Source: Glycine soja (lineage: Eukaryota; Streptophyta; Magnoliopsida; Fabales; Fabaceae). Taken from it: a stretch of DNA of 64,000 nucleotides. The DNA lies in NCBI RefSeq assembly GCF_004193775.1, contig NC_041019.1, forward strand, positions 14,045,020 to 14,109,019. The letters run 5' to 3'. Under the pieces are notes generated by a model, which saw nothing but the letters and a program-made list of their open reading frames with translations, had not been told where the DNA came from and searched no databases. Position 1 is the first letter of the stretch, and each line of letters starts with the position of its first letter. The translations under genes were made by a program, and so were the position numbers. Shown here piece after piece: positions 46,993 through 60,416 of the stretch.

Positions 46993-47046
<54 letters not shown>

Positions 47047-47856
47047 TTGAATTAAATATCTAATTTATTTACTTTTTAAATATTTTATACACATATTATA
47101 AACAAGAAAATAATAATAATAATAATAATAATAATTTGGAGTTTAATTTCTTTGTTTTACATTATTAATAAATTAAAAATTATTATTATTATAACTTTTA
47201 AAATAATTATTATAAAAATTAATAAATTGATGATACATGACACACAATGGATGATTTGTCATTGATTAAGTAATAAAATCTTTTTACATCGTTGGCGTAT
47301 GTATAATTTCAACGCTAATTTGTAATTAAATGTTTTACATTATTATTAATACTGTACATAAACATTAAAATTTATATAATTTAGTCTAAGTTTTAAATTA
47401 AAAAATTGAATTTTTTTTAATATAAACAAGAATATTTTTTTTTTTATTTTTTTTTAATCTTTTGTACACGCGGAATAATTCTATTTCTGAGAATTGGAAG
47501 TACAAAAATGTCAAACTGGTCCACAAGTGATCACTTCAACGGTTCATCGTCCACTAGATTGCAATAACGTGTACCCTTTCAACCGCACAATTCATCTACA
47601 AACCACAATTCTCAATTCTGCCACTTTGTTCATTCTACCTCATCATATCTTTCACCATTCTCTTATTTTCTAACCATATTTTTGTTTTCTCAATTTCCAA
47701 GGGACATTTGGATTCTTAGTTTTCACTTTTATACCATATTTCTTGAAACCTTGTGTTAAAAATTGTGTCCTTTTGAACTTCAATAACAATTTGGACTTTT
47801 TTGTAGTTTCATTCCCACATACCCGTTGTTGGATTTGAACTGGTTTTACTTGCTCC
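45957..47856. other. AT-rich intergenic with microsatellites; promoter of the downstream gene
   Basis: (TA)n at 46193-46239, (TTA)n at 46997-47044 and (AAT)n at 47109-47134. No gene is recognised. The last 300 bases are less AT-rich and probably include the promoter and leader of the aldo/keto reductase gene. Confidence 0.6.
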
Positions 47857-50800
47857 ATGGCTCTTCACATAAGCAGTGGTTGTTTTACTGTGATGTGTAA
47901 TTCAAGAGTTCACAGAATAAGAGCTGTTGCTTCAGAGGGTTCTGCTACTCTTAATACAGTGGTGGAGGAGAAGGTGAAGTTGGGTGGCTCTGATTTGAAG
48001 GTGTCAGGGGTTGGAATTGGAGCTTGGTCTTGGGGTGATACCACTTACTGGAACAATTTTGAATGGAATGGTAACTTACCTTTTCTATTTTTTCTTTTCT
48101 TTTTAGGGGTGGTATATGATTTTTTTTCTTTTGAAAATATCACAATTTTTAGATTTATTCTCTATGAAAAAATTATTCATTTTTAATCTTTATATCTAAC
48201 AGAATGATATATGATATTAGTCCACAGTAAAAACATATGTAATAAATAATTAAGGAGTAAATAGTGTTAGTACTAAAAGCTTTTTCCACTTTCATCCAAT
48301 TACAAATTGTCAAGTATGATAAGTTGTTTGTTGACTTTTGCTATAATGATCTTAAAAGGTCATATTTACTGTAGTTTCAAATTGGTTGACAGTGACTGTT
48401 TTTTACACTGACTTTGCATAGATATTAGACTCAATTTGATATTTTTAGGATAAAAAGCATAATTTAATTTTTTTTTATCACTCTATCAATGGTCAATGAT
48501 GGGGGCGGAGAGTTGCACATACCATGAAAATAGCTTTCAGTGTTAAATTGTCTACTGATTTTCAAACCTATGTGATTGTTGGATTGTACAACAATTCCCA
48601 TCCATTTTGGTGGGGTGGGGAAGTTGACAGCAATTGGACGATTGTGCGTATAGCAAGATATTCCTGTTGTCTGTCTATATTCTTGGTAGTCATAGTAGTA
48701 ATTTCTTTAATGAATCTTGGAAACTGATTTTGTTACAAAGCTTCTATTTGTCTGTGTTTCTATTGGAATTTTATTTGATCCTTGTTTTAAATGTATATTT
48801 CTACTCAAGGTGTCATTAGAGGCTATGATATATAAAAGTTGCCGAATTGAGACACCATGAAGTGTCCTCTTTTCTGTCAGATAAATATGTATGGTGTTTA
48901 GAGTTGAATGGATTGAAATAGTTTCTAAATGGACATTATGGGATTATGAATGTATTAATGTTTGCTTTGTGTATTTGTAGATAGGAATGAGAAGGCTGCT
49001 AGAGCTGCTTTCAATACCAGTATTGATGGAGGTCTAACCTTTTTTGACACTGCTGAAGTCTATGGCTCTGGGGTGAGTGTGAAGTTTAACTTGAATTCTT
49101 TGATGAGAGTAAATTCACCAAAGATGTTCCTCTTTTCAGCTTGCTTTAGGAGCCATAAATTCTGAGGTTCTTCTTGGAAGGTATGAGCTTAGATGATTTT
49201 CATATGCAGTTTGTAGTTAAGAAAGGTTCACATTGATGCTTCCATATGTTTGTTATCTGCAGATATATTAAGGAAAGAAAAGAAAAGGATCCAGAGGTTG
49301 AGATTGAAGTAGCAACCAAGTTTGCTGCACTGCCGTGGAGATTTGGCCGTCAAAGTGTTCTCAATGCCCTTAAAGATTCCCTTTGTCGACTAGGACTGAC
49401 TTCAGTGGATCTTTATCAGCTACATTGGTCAGTACTTTATGAGCCTGTCGAATGATATTATTTTATCTGATAACACTTTGTTGATAATGTAATTTCTTGC
49501 TTTTCAGGCCTGGAGTTTGGGGAAATGAAGGTTGCTCAGTGTAGCAAAGTTATTTCATGAACCATTCATTTAAAAAGGCTCATGGAATCAGATGTCTATT
49601 TTCTTATTCAATGTCAGATTAAGAGAACGCTTAGTTCCTCAATTAATTAATTTTCAGGGTATATTGATGGTCTGGGAGATGCTGTTGAGAAGGGACTTGT
49701 GAAGGCCGTTGGAGTTTCAAACTATAGTGGTAATTCTTTATTACTATTATCTGTCTTGAAGTCTTCAATATTGTGCAAAACCATGTATCAGTTCTACCGA
49801 GAAAAGGGTAATTCCCTTAATGTATAACAGCTTAATGTGCTAAGATGAATGTTTGATACATTTTTTAGTAAGAACATAATTAGATTGATGATTAATATTA
49901 TTAAGGTTTATCAGAGATGGGATATATAGAGAATCAAATAACTGTTGGGAGAGATCCTGACCTTTCAAACAGCCTGAGACACTCTGTATTTCCTATTTTT
50001 ATGTTGTTTCTGTAGAGAGTGAGGAAGAGTTCTACTAATTATGTTCAAACCTGCCACTGTTATTGGTATACACTATATATATATAGCAGAATTTCAATAA
50101 GAAAATATTGGTTACTAGTTCTGGTTCAGTTCTATCACCAAAAATATTTAACATCTTTTTTTTTTCAATAATTAGAGAAGCGACTCCGTGAGGCTTATGA
50201 GAAGCTTAAGAAGAGAGGTATTCCATTAGCTACAAACCAAGTAAACTACAGCCTCATCTACCGGGCCCCTGAAGAAAATGGTGTAAAGGCTGCCTGTGAT
50301 GAACTTGGGATAACAATAATTGCATATTCACCAATTGCTCAAGGTGAACTCCTTTTCATTATTGGATATGTTTGGTATGTCTATTTTATAATTTTTTTAA
50401 ATTTTTTTAAATTTAACATATCTGCCAAAACCAGAGGCATAACAAAATCATATATGAATTAAAATCCAACACATTAAAGTTTAGTTACTTAAAGATAGCA
50501 TAAAATTTGGTTTACAGAAACTCGAGACAAGGAAACCTCTGACATGAAACATAGGCACTTTATTTTTTATGCTTGAAATAATGAAGCACCCCTCTTTTAG
50601 GATTTTGTCTTTTCTACGCCTAACTTTTTCATGAATTATTATTATTATTATTATTTTCAGAATTCGTGGATTTTCAAACTCTAGTTTTAACAATTTGTGC
50701 TGGTGCAGAGTAAACTTGACTTACAAACACTCAAATTCGCAAGAGTTAACCTATTTCAAAAAAATATTTGGAAAAATAATACCTAAGCATAATAAGCATA

Positions 50801-52064
50801 TGCATATCTATAATAATATTCCAACTCCATACAATGAAATTTTTATAGTTCATACCAAATATCCTTATTTAAACAGGTGTTCTGATACTTACCTAATAAA
50901 TTCCAACTCCATGCAATGAAATTTGCTATAAATATTTATGCAATATCCTTATCTTAAACAGGTGCTCTCACTGGAAAGTATACTCCTGATAAACCACCAA
51001 GTGGGCCAAGGGGCAGAATTTATACTCCAGAATTCCTAACAAAGGTACTGCTCTTCTGATATTTACAGATCTAATAACCTACAACCTCATTATTTACTTC
51101 TTCAAGGTGTATTTATTTTGCAGCTCCAACCTTTGCTGAACAAGATCAGTGAAATAGGGGAGAAGTATGATAAAACTCCAACACAGGTTCATGCTGCTCC
51201 TTAATTTCATTATATAAGTTGAACATTTGAATATTGGTATAGTGTTCGTTTCAGCCTGCTTTGACAGTGTAGGGAAGACACTAGAACACACTTCATATGC
51301 TACCACCAGACTTGAATATCAGAAACTTGGATTTGACTATTCTACAGTGAATAAGTGTGTAAAGTAAAAATAAAAAAAAAAGGTGTATTTGTATCCACTC
51401 TTGATTTATACTAATAGGTTTAGTTTATGAACTACTTTAATTCATATCAAGGGTGGATGTATCCTTAATTTTTCACTTTACGCATTTTCTCACTTTAGAG
51501 AAGTTAGATTCTATAAACTAATAAGATCAAGCATGGCCATGGTCCTCACATTTTAAACATGTGAATTTAATCCTTCCTCTCTAAGAATTTATCATGTTTT
51601 AAAAGTTAGGAGAGACTAATTAACCTGTCAAACACGTGGATTTAAAGTTTGAGGACTGAATTTATCAATATGAAGGTATAGGGACTCTGACCACATTTGA
51701 TCGAAAATATAGGGACTAAAGATCCTTATGAATAGTGATTTTGTCTTCTCCACAATTCAACCAAGCCTTATATAACATAGAATCTGTTATGATAGTTTCA
51801 GATCAAAACCAAAATATATTCCTTTTGGCACATTTCCTAGGCCACAAATTTTATAACACACCAAATTGTTCTTGTCAGGTATCCCTGAACTGGCTGGTAG
51901 CACAAGGCAATGTTGTGCCAATTCCAGGAGCCAAGACAGCAGAACAAGCTGAGGAATTCAGAGGTGCACTTGGCTGGAGACTAACTGATGAAGAGGTACC
52001 TGAGCTGCGTAGTGTGGCTTCAGAAATTAAACCTGTTATAGGTTTTCCAGTTGAAAAACTCTAG
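47857..52064 (+). CDS. Chloroplast-type aldo/keto reductase (At1g06690-like oxidoreductase)
   Basis: An NADPH-dependent carbonyl reductase fold; the natural substrate of this plant subgroup is not established, and the Arabidopsis relative is plastid-located. Ten exons: 47857-48070, 48981-49072, 49140-49180, 49263-49427, 49508-49530, 49658-49729, 50176-50343, 50962-51044, 51124-51186, 51879-52064. They sum to 1107 bp and 368 residues, all with GT-AG introns and no frame break. Residues 1-40 are Ser/Arg-rich, acid-poor and look like a transit peptide. The reductase starts at [20 protein letters not shown]. The catalytic tetrad is Asp94 and Tyr99 (FFDTAEVYG), Lys135 ([10 protein letters not shown]) and His170 (LYQLHWPG). 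The C-terminus contains the cofactor-binding [14 protein letters not shown]. Exon 5 is a 23-bp microexon. It looks fully functional. Confidence 0.93.
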
Positions 52065-52581
52065 AATATAGCATGCACCTTCTAAATCAAATGTAAAGAT
52101 GTATCTGTTTATGGATATAGCTCTTGTTATTATTAATTATTTATTTTGCAAAATACATAATATGGTTCTTTTATATGAATTATTTAAAGGTTTACTTTAT
52201 TTAATTTCTTATAATTTTATTTCCTATACTATATAATATGATTTTTTTTAAAAAATATTACTAGTTTCTTTTCAGTTGGACCAATAAAGATGTGTTTAAA
52301 TAAACAGTTTAATTAATTACTTATTCAATAAGCTTCTATTACATGAGTACTTGTGTCATAAATTTACTTATCAAACTTATTGAAATAAGTTTTAAAAAAT
52401 ATTTTATTTAATAAATTTTAATTAAAATAAGTTTATAATTCCTTTAAACTTATTTAAATTCAAGGCATTAGAATAAGTTTGTAAGAATTATAAGCTATTT
52501 TTACAAGTTCAAGTAATAAATCAATGCCTTCGTTATTTGAATGACCAATTCAATTTTGGAAACATCGGTTCAAAGTATTTA

Positions 52582-52627
<46 letters not shown>

Positions 52628-54808
52628 TATATAAATTAAATAATTTTTTTTTATTTTGTATATTCCGTTCTTTACAAAATAAAAATTGCTATTTGGTGTC
52701 TTATCTAATTTATATTTTACATATTCGATTTTCTTTGTGTTTAAATAAAATTATTTATTTTTACATAATTTTTCCGCTATCATAATTCAACTTTCAAATT
52801 TATTTATTGTAAGTAATCAACTGAAAAGAAAAATAATTGACATGTATACTTTTAAGTATTATTATTAATTTATTAATTATTATTAAAATAAAAAGTAAGA
52901 CTGAGTCAACTCTTGATACAAAACTATTATTAACGAGAAAGTCTTCTTTATATCCCCTTCATGTGTTGCATATCAAACCAACACTGTTTGTAACTCGAAT
53001 ATGCGCTATGAATTCCTTCTTCTTCTTCGTTGCAATTATCATTTTAACTGTGCATTTTAATTTTTTTTAGACTATAATATTTAATATAATATTTTATATT
53101 AAATTTAATATTTTCTTTAACTAATTTCTTATAAATTTTTATTAACTTATTATTCAATTTTATATAATATATATATATATATATTTAATTATTACAAATT
53201 TAATCAAAGTTTAATATTATAATTAAATTAATTAGCCCTGAATTAATATTTTTACTATTTAACTTTAAAATATTAAAAAAATGACCATGATATAGGTGTA
53301 AAGAAATTACCAGTTTTATGTTCATAATTAATCTTTATCAAAAAATTTATTTTATCAATTTTAATAAGATTTTTTTTCAATTATATTTTTTTGATTCGCA
53401 AAATTTTAGGATAATTTCACCGACAGAAATATATTGCATGGTAAAAATATTAAACGAATTTTTCCAGTCATATCCGATCATAAATTGTAACAATAATTTC
53501 ATGTATGCCCTTATGGGTACATGCAAGGAAGGGTAGTGCAACCGTGCCCATGAACAATGGAAACCTATGTCAGATCCACATTCGTTTGTAACACAACAAT
53601 TTCTTACAAGTAGAAGAATATTTGGAGTTAAGTGTTTCCTAGTTGATAATAATCTAATTATTACAATAATACACGTGGAAATTCTGAGGCTGCAAAATAG
53701 TATTATTATTAAAATATCAGATAGGTTCTTGGTGTTTTGATATAATTTGAAGATGCATGAGAGCCACATCTTTTTCTGACAGCAGTGTCCCTTATCATTT
53801 CCCCAATGGAAACACAGCTTGTCACTGCCAAGTGGCATCTTCCTCCACGAAACTTGAGATAGCACCCACCATGTGCTTCAAGCTTTAGATTTCCTTTCGT
53901 TTTAAATACTACTCCAGATAAGCATATTTGGTACTTCATATCTTAATGCTACTATCAGTGATCAGATTAGCATTATATCTTTCTACACATTTTTCTATAG
54001 TTTTCTATTATTTTATAAAAATATTAAATAAGAAATAGGCCAAATATTTATTTGACCCTGTATCACACCGTTAAAAATATTTAGATAACAACGAGTCACA
54101 AAACAAAAAATAATTTCATCATTCACAATCCCAAATACTTTTTCCTCAAATTTAAAATCACAAACCCTAATCACATCGTCTTTCAAATCACCATCAAATC
54201 CTCCAATTACCTCCCCTGAATCGTAGATTTTGATTCCTACAAGCCTGTTTCACGCACCAACATCTTTGGCTTCGATGGTCTCCAGTACGATTTCAGAGCC
54301 ATCAGTGTGGCTTGCATGATCTGCTATCTCCTTCGTGATTTTGGGTGACGCGGAGTATTGTTCTGCGATGTGGAGAGCAGATATGTGATGGAAGTTAGCG
54401 GCGACACAAGACTCGCAACGACCACAATGCACCCAGATTTACAAAACCTAGATCTCGTTTTTTCTGGTTGGGAAGAAAACGATCAAAATGAACGGCATCA
54501 TCCAAGGCTCCAAACATTCGATTCCCCCTTTCAAATTCCATCATCCCCAAAGATTAATTTGTTGTCTCTGTTGAGCATCAATGATGAGCAATTCCATTAA
54601 GTTGATTTTCTTCGTTGATTTATGTTTAGTAGACTTTCTGGCAGCAGAGAGGAGGAAGGAGGGGGGGAGCACATGGAGCGGAGGTTGAAGTGGAGGAGGA
54701 AGCATCCGTTATTTTGCGGCTACTTTTAACCGTTAATATGTTTATTTTATTAACAGCTTTAACCTTGCACCAACGGAAAGATGAATTTCAATATCTTAGA
54801 TAAATAAA
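52065..54808. other. Intergenic, no convincing gene
   Basis: AT-rich, with (AT)n at 52585-52621 and 53165-53182. Segment 53500-53950 is less AT-rich and has 76- and 162-codon minus-strand ORFs without recognised motifs. Segment 54240-54720 is GC-richer, with short ORFs on both strands, and could be a captured or decayed gene piece, but I cannot assign it. Confidence 0.45.
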
Positions 54809-55354
54809 GGTTAAATTAGTTATTTGTTCTCTATAATTTCATAATTTTTATATTTTTAATTCTTATAGTTTAAAAATAATTCTTTTTGTTATAATTTATA
54901 ATTTAATTTTTTTTACGTTTTTGTAGTTTAAAAATTGTTATTTTTAATCAGTTTGTATTTTAATTAATTCTTATTAAAAAAATATAAAAATAATTAACTA
55001 CAAATTAGTTATAAATTATTAACTATTTTTTATTACAAATTATCTTGATATAAATTAGTTACAAATTATTTGCTAATATTTTTATAGTTAATTGTAATTG
55101 ATAATATTATTCATATTTTGATGATAAGGACTAAAATGAAATTAAAATATAAAGTATAGAAACTAAAAATGTCATTTTTAAACTGTAGGGACGGGAATTA
55201 AAATGCAAATTATAAAGATAAAAAAAATCACTTTCAAAATTACGGCAACTAAAAGAGAATTAAAATGTAAACTATAGGGATTAAAAAAATCACTTTCAAA
55301 TTATAGGAACTAAAAAGGTAAAAATCATAAAATTATAGAGACCAAAATTTAACC
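54809..55354. mobile_element. Mutator-type MITE, 546 bp, long imperfect terminal inverted repeats
   Basis: It begins GGTTAAATTAG and ends AAATTTAACC. The outer ~180 bp on each side pair as inverted repeats (left phrase CTCTATAATTTCATAATTTT, right complement CTCTATAATTTTATGATTTT). The 9-bp duplication ATAAATAAA is exact at 54800-54808 and 55355-55363. There is no coding content. Confidence 0.82.
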
Positions 55355-56100
55355 ATAAATAAATAAATGATAATACTAAACTTTTTAAAAGATAAATAAT
55401 CAAATTAAATCAAATAATTAAGATAAAATATTAAATATATTATTTAATTTTAAAAATTAAAATCTATTTAATACTTATTATATAAAAAACAAATTGAAAA
55501 ATATTATAGAAAAATCAATAAATATTTATATTAATATTATGATGATAATAATTCTAATCTGAAGTAAACTTCGAATCCCTTCTTGAAAAATTAGATGATC
55601 TATGCGTTAACATATAAGACTATATAACCATATCTTAATTCATTAAAATATAATTTAATTAAAATGTATAATTTTTTAACAATTAAAACAAAATAGTTTA
55701 TCGAGTTTAATTTTGATATATTTTTAATGAAAAATTTAATTAATTATAAATTAATTTAAATATGATCTTTAAAATAATTATTGTAGAAGTTAATTATCTT
55801 CAGTTATATAAAAGTTTAAGATTAAATGATAATACAAAAAACTCTACTTAATTCCAGTTCAAATTTGGTTTACATTCTTAAACGTTAGTAATGTATTTAT
55901 TTATGATTAAATCTGTTGAATTTTTTGTAATTATTTTTTATTATTAATAGCCGTCAACTGGTCCCATGCTCATTTATTCCCATGTAGCCATGTTTTTGTC
56001 GCAGTTGAGAAGCACAAGAAGCACCATTTCACCTTAGGAATTTTGCTCATTCTCTCTCCATGTGTTGATGTCACTGTCTTTATTGCTGTTAAAACTCTTC
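55355..56100. other. Upstream region of the PIF4-like gene
   Basis: Very AT-rich until about 55950, then a less AT-rich promoter region. No ORF is supported. I did not find a clear G-box (CACGTG) here. Confidence 0.5.
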
Positions 56101-56107
56101 TATATAC
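56101..56107 (+). promoter_or_regulatory. Candidate TATA box of the PIF4-like gene
   Basis: TATATAC in TTCTATATACTACTTTG, followed within about 30-50 bp by a GA-rich leader (AGAGACAGAGAGAAAGAGAG), a common plant core-promoter arrangement. It implies a first non-coding exon from about 56130 to 56263. Confidence 0.5.
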
Positions 56108-56263
56108 TACTTTGTTCTCACACTTCGGACACACTTGTGGAGAGAGCAAGAGACAGAGAGAAAGAGAGAACAAACAAGGAGCTTCTGTTTCTAGCTTCTA
56201 GCAACCTTCTTAGTTCAACAACACAAAGTCAGAAAAATCTATAAGCCTTTGTACTTAGCTCAG

Positions 56264-56953
56264 GTGGGGTTCTTCTTTTTTCTGCTCCTTGTCTTAATGT
56301 GATTGCTGGAAATACTAATGGCAATAATTAAAGTGAAAAAAGAAGTTTCATCATTTTCTATGTCTTACATTTGTCAAAGTGTTTGTTTATTTTTGGTTTT
56401 GGGAATTGTTTTTCTTTGAGTTTGTGTTTGCTTATGAAACTTGTGGACTTAGTGCACAGCTTTCTGCAAGCAGGCTGTCTCAAAATTTGCCCAATTTGTT
56501 GGGTTTAATGTTTTGTTCAGATTCTTGTATTTCATTGTTTTTGTTTCTCTGAACTGGTAAATGTGCATGTACCTTCAAACTTTAACTGAGAGTTGAATTT
56601 CCCTTTTTGGTACCTTGAAATTTGAATTTTGGGTGACTTATTTATTCATAGTTCAGAATGGCAAAAACTATTCATGGTTCCACTTCATTGGTTTGCTTGT
56701 TCACTCTTCTTCTAGTAAAGTTCCACACATGACCCACTCAAAGTTTTTCTCTTTCAGTTTCTATTCCTTTTCTATTTTCAATTTAAAAATTGTTTATGCT
56801 TATTTGATTATTCAGTTTGCTGGTAAACAGATTATTTTATTCTTCTTTTAAGGCTGTGATCAAGGACTCAAAATCTGGCACTCAAAAGGGTCTTTGGTTT
56901 TGTTTTTCTATTATATTCAAAATCTAAAGTTATTTTCTTTTTTGTGCCAACAG
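56264..56953 (+). other. Intron in the 5' untranslated leader of the PIF4-like gene
   Basis: The donor is CAG|GTGGGG at 56264 and the acceptor is CAACAG|ACAACTG at 56953, which is 19 bp before the ATG. The interior is T-rich. Leader introns of this size are common in PIF genes and often raise expression. I inferred this without transcript data. Confidence 0.6.
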
Positions 56954-56972
56954 ACAACTGATTTGGTTAGCC

Positions 56973-59514
56973 ATGAACAACAGTGTTCCTGATTGGAATT
57001 TTGGGAGTGATTCCTGTGTCACCACCACCAATCAAAAGAAGCCCATGATAGGGTGTGTGCAATTTATTTCTCTCAAAGCAGAATACTGTTCTTATTCCCA
57101 ATTAACTCTGCTTAAATTGTAACAATCCATTTGGTCAATTATTCTACAGGGTGGACCAAGAGCTTGTAGAGCTTCAGTGGCAAAATGGCCAGGTAGTGAT
57201 GCACAGCCAAACACACAGAAAACCGTTTGTGAATTCCATCACGCCGAGACCGCTTCGGAGGAATTTTCAATCAACATTAAGGACTAGTGAGCCATTTGGG
57301 AACTCAAGTAACTTGATTCAAGATGATGAGACAGTCTCATGGATCCAATACCCTCTTGAGGATCCATTGGAACAAGAGTTCTGTTCAAACCTTTTATCTG
57401 AACTGGCACCTTGTGAAGTTGAGTCCTATAAGCAAATCAAGCCATTTGAAGAGGGGAAGTTTACCAAATTGGATGCCTCTAGTACCCCCCATGTGACTGA
57501 AACTTCGCAATCACCTACCATGAAATCTTCCTCTTTTCAGGAATTCTCAGGAATTCCTATACCTGCTCCAAGATTCCATGTTTCTGATTCACCTCAGAAA
57601 AACAATAATGACTTGGGTGGATCATGTAAGGTCCAAAACTTCTCTCACTTTTCAGCACCTCTTAATGTTTCTTCAGCATCGGCTAACGCGCATTTTAGGG
57701 ACAAAATTACTGGTAACATGTCAAAAAATGAGATTAGAGAGTGCTCATTGATGACAGTTGGATCAAGTTACTGTGGTAGCAATCACATCCCCCAAGATCC
57801 AGATGCAAGCAGGGCATCAAGCAATGGTGTCTGGACTACTACTTTATCCGCCGAGCCTGAAGCTGTTAGAGACCATGTGCCGAGAACAAGTCCTCAGAAT
57901 GAAAAAGGGAAATCGGAGATGCTTGAACCAACTACAACTTCATCATCCGGTGGCTCAGGTAGTAGTCTTGGAAAAAATTGTTCGCTATCTACGAGAAACC
58001 AGGGCCAAAAAAGAAAAGGAATAGATGTGGAAGAATCTGAGGAGCAAAGTGAGGTGAAGCCTCCCTCTCTCTAGTTAGTTACCTTCATGATTAGATGCTG
58101 TTATTCTTTGGCGCTCTGAGCTATCACTTTATGTTTAATAGGACACAGAACTTAAATCAGCACTTGGAAACAAGTCATCTCAACGTGCAGGGTTGGCTCG
58201 AAGGAACCGCGCTGCTGAAGTGCATAATCTATCTGAAAGGGTGGGGTTTTTTGATGCATTTCTTGCGAAGTTAATGTCCATAAAATTTATTCTTACAAGT
58301 GGTAGTATTGCTTTATTGATGCAGAGAAGGAGAGACCGGATCAATGAGAAGATGAAGGCATTGCAACAACTCATACCTCACAGTAGCAAGGTTAGTTATC
58401 ATAATGAGTGTGGACTATACTGTCATAAGTCACAATATGTTCTTTGGAGATGCATTCAGAGTCAGATAAAGCTGCAATTCTGATTCACTGACTGCTAGGT
58501 TTAAAAGTGATACAGTCAACAAGGAAGCTGTGAAATTTGCTTTTTTTAAAATAATTAAAAAAAGAATTAGTTGATTTTATAAGGAAAATGAAATCAGTAC
58601 TGTTAAGATCCATATTTAGCATAAAACAATTGGACCAGATTTGAAAATACAATAATGAGAGAATTAGTCCAGTGAATAACACAGCATGCAAGTGCATGGA
58701 AATTGATTGTCTATTTTATGAGATTTAATCGTATATTGGTTTAAGAACTGAGTAAGGGGTGTTATTTGCAGACAGACAAAGCATCAATGTTGGAAGAGGC
58801 AATCGAATACTTGAAATCACTTCAGTTACAACTTCAGGTATATGTCCCACATAATATCTTGCATATGACTATTGTCTCACATTACAAACAACTGAAGTAA
58901 ACAATTATGTTCTTGCTGCTAGCTAATGTGGATGGGATCTGGCATGGCACCAATTATGTTTCCAGGAATTCAGCACTATATGTCACAAATGGGTATGGGA
59001 ATGGCTACACCGCCTTTCCCTCCTATTCACAATCCGATGCAATTACCGAGACTGCCGCTTGATCAGTCTGTATCTGCGTCTCAGACACCAAACCAGACAT
59101 TAATGAGCCAAAATCCTATTTTGGGTGCCTTTAATTACCACAATCAGATGCAAAATCCAGCTCTTTCAGAGCAATATGCGCGTTACATGGGCTATCATCT
59201 TATGCAAAATGCCTCTCAGGTAATTAGTTTCTTTCAAGAGGAACTTATTTGCATTTTTTCCCGTCCTAAAACCCCTTATGCCTTCTTGATAAGTTCTCCA
59301 TAGTTCAACTATTGAAATTAATTTTCCTTGTTTTTTGCAGCCAATGAATGTATTCAGATATGGTCCCCAGGGGGTACGGCATAGTCAAACAATGATTACA
59401 CCCAGCAACAGCAGTGGAAACATGAGTGGAGCAGCAAATATTGATGAGGCTGTGAGTGGCAAAATGGGTAAGCCACTTACATTCTTCACCTTGCTTTGGC
59501 TAACAACAAAATGA
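56973..59514 (+). CDS. PIF4-like: PIF4-like phytochrome-interacting bHLH transcription factor
   Basis: A nuclear light- and temperature-signalling factor that binds G-box/E-box DNA and is bound by active phytochrome B. Seven coding exons: 56973-57052, 57150-58053, 58142-58240, 58325-58390, 58772-58837, 58923-59219, 59341-59514, encoding 561 residues in one frame. The active-phytochrome-B-binding motif is at residues 31-43 ([13 protein letters not shown]). The bHLH runs from about 347 to 405: the basic part [19 protein letters not shown] has His356, Glu360 and Arg364-type positions for G-box contact, then [13 protein letters not shown], and helix two [20 protein letters not shown]. The tail contains [20 protein letters not shown], typical of PIF4/PIF5. 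No PIF3-type phyA motif is seen. A strong donor at 59468 could splice to 59569 and replace the last residues (stop at 59610-59612). Confidence 0.92.
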
Positions 59515-60157
59515 GGATACCACCTCAATTATATGGAGAAGTTGTACCTTTTACCTGTTGGTAAACAGATGGTGACAAACAGACACTAACTTGTCACCAT
59601 GTAAACAGCTAAAAAACCTTTTTAAACAATCAATTGTTCTTTGGCTATGATAATAAATAACTTACTTGAATAATACTTGCTCTCTAAGCATTTTGCACTG
59701 GCATATTAAATGTTATTATGCTAATGATTTTTGCTGTTGCATAGCTCTTTATGAATGGATGCAAGAATTGGTCTCATTTTTCTCTGCTATATTCTTTTTT
59801 ATATTCCAGATTATATCATCATTATAAGTTTCACATTGCATAACTTCTATTGAGTGTTTAATTTCAGTAATACCTAAACACAAATTATTCAACTCCATTT
59901 CATGGCATTCTACAGTTCTATATTTTATCATTCCTACCTTTTATAGAAAAACGATCTTGTAGTTAAAATCCACTCTTTTATCTTGAGAATTCTGATAATA
60001 TAATTTTCATTAACAATTTTTACTTGTCATTGTTCACAGGTTAATTAGTTTCAAAGCATGCTTTTGAGTACCTATGGCGTAACTAACAAGATAATTGCAA
60101 GATGATAGAAGCCCTTGTAAGGCTTGTATGCTTTCACAATATGTCTGCCTGTTCATA
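59515..60157. other. 3' region of the PIF4-like gene and intergenic DNA
   Basis: It probably includes the 3' untranslated region, with an alternative terminal exon near 59569-59612. No other gene is recognised. Confidence 0.5.
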
Positions 60158-60352
60158 CAGTGGCTGATCTACAGTTATGTGAGGGTCTAGGGTCAGCACT
60201 TGTACTTCCTTATTTTTTTAAAAATTAATTAAATTTGTAAATAAAATTTTATACTTTTATATTTTATTTCATCTATATTTATATAATTGAACCCACTGAT
60301 TTTATTTTTTATAATTTACATCCATCGATTTAAGGTTTTGGATCCGTCACTA
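60158..60352. mobile_element. hAT-type MITE, ~195 bp
   Basis: The left end is CAGTGGCTGATCTA, and the inverted right end reads TAGTGACGGATCC. The flanking 8-mers TGTTCATA (60150-60157) and TGCTTATA (60353-60360) agree at 6 of 8 positions, consistent with an aged 8-bp duplication. The interior is AT-rich and non-coding. Confidence 0.65.
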
Positions 60353-60354
60353 TG

Positions 60355-60356
<2 letters not shown>

Positions 60357-60412
<56 letters not shown>
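60357..60412. repeat. (TA)28 microsatellite
   Basis: 56 bp of uninterrupted TA directly abutting the right end of the MITE, and partly overlapping its presumed target duplication. Confidence 0.95.

Positions 60413-60416
<4 letters not shown>

Noticed and set aside
53377..53865. 162-codon minus-strand ORF
   Set aside because: No motif; its codons pass through AT-rich intergenic sequence and an overlapping frame is equally open.
54250..54600. Small genes of 60-80 codons on opposite strands
   Set aside because: No family resemblance, and the two overlap each other; possibly a decayed gene piece, kept only as an unassigned region.
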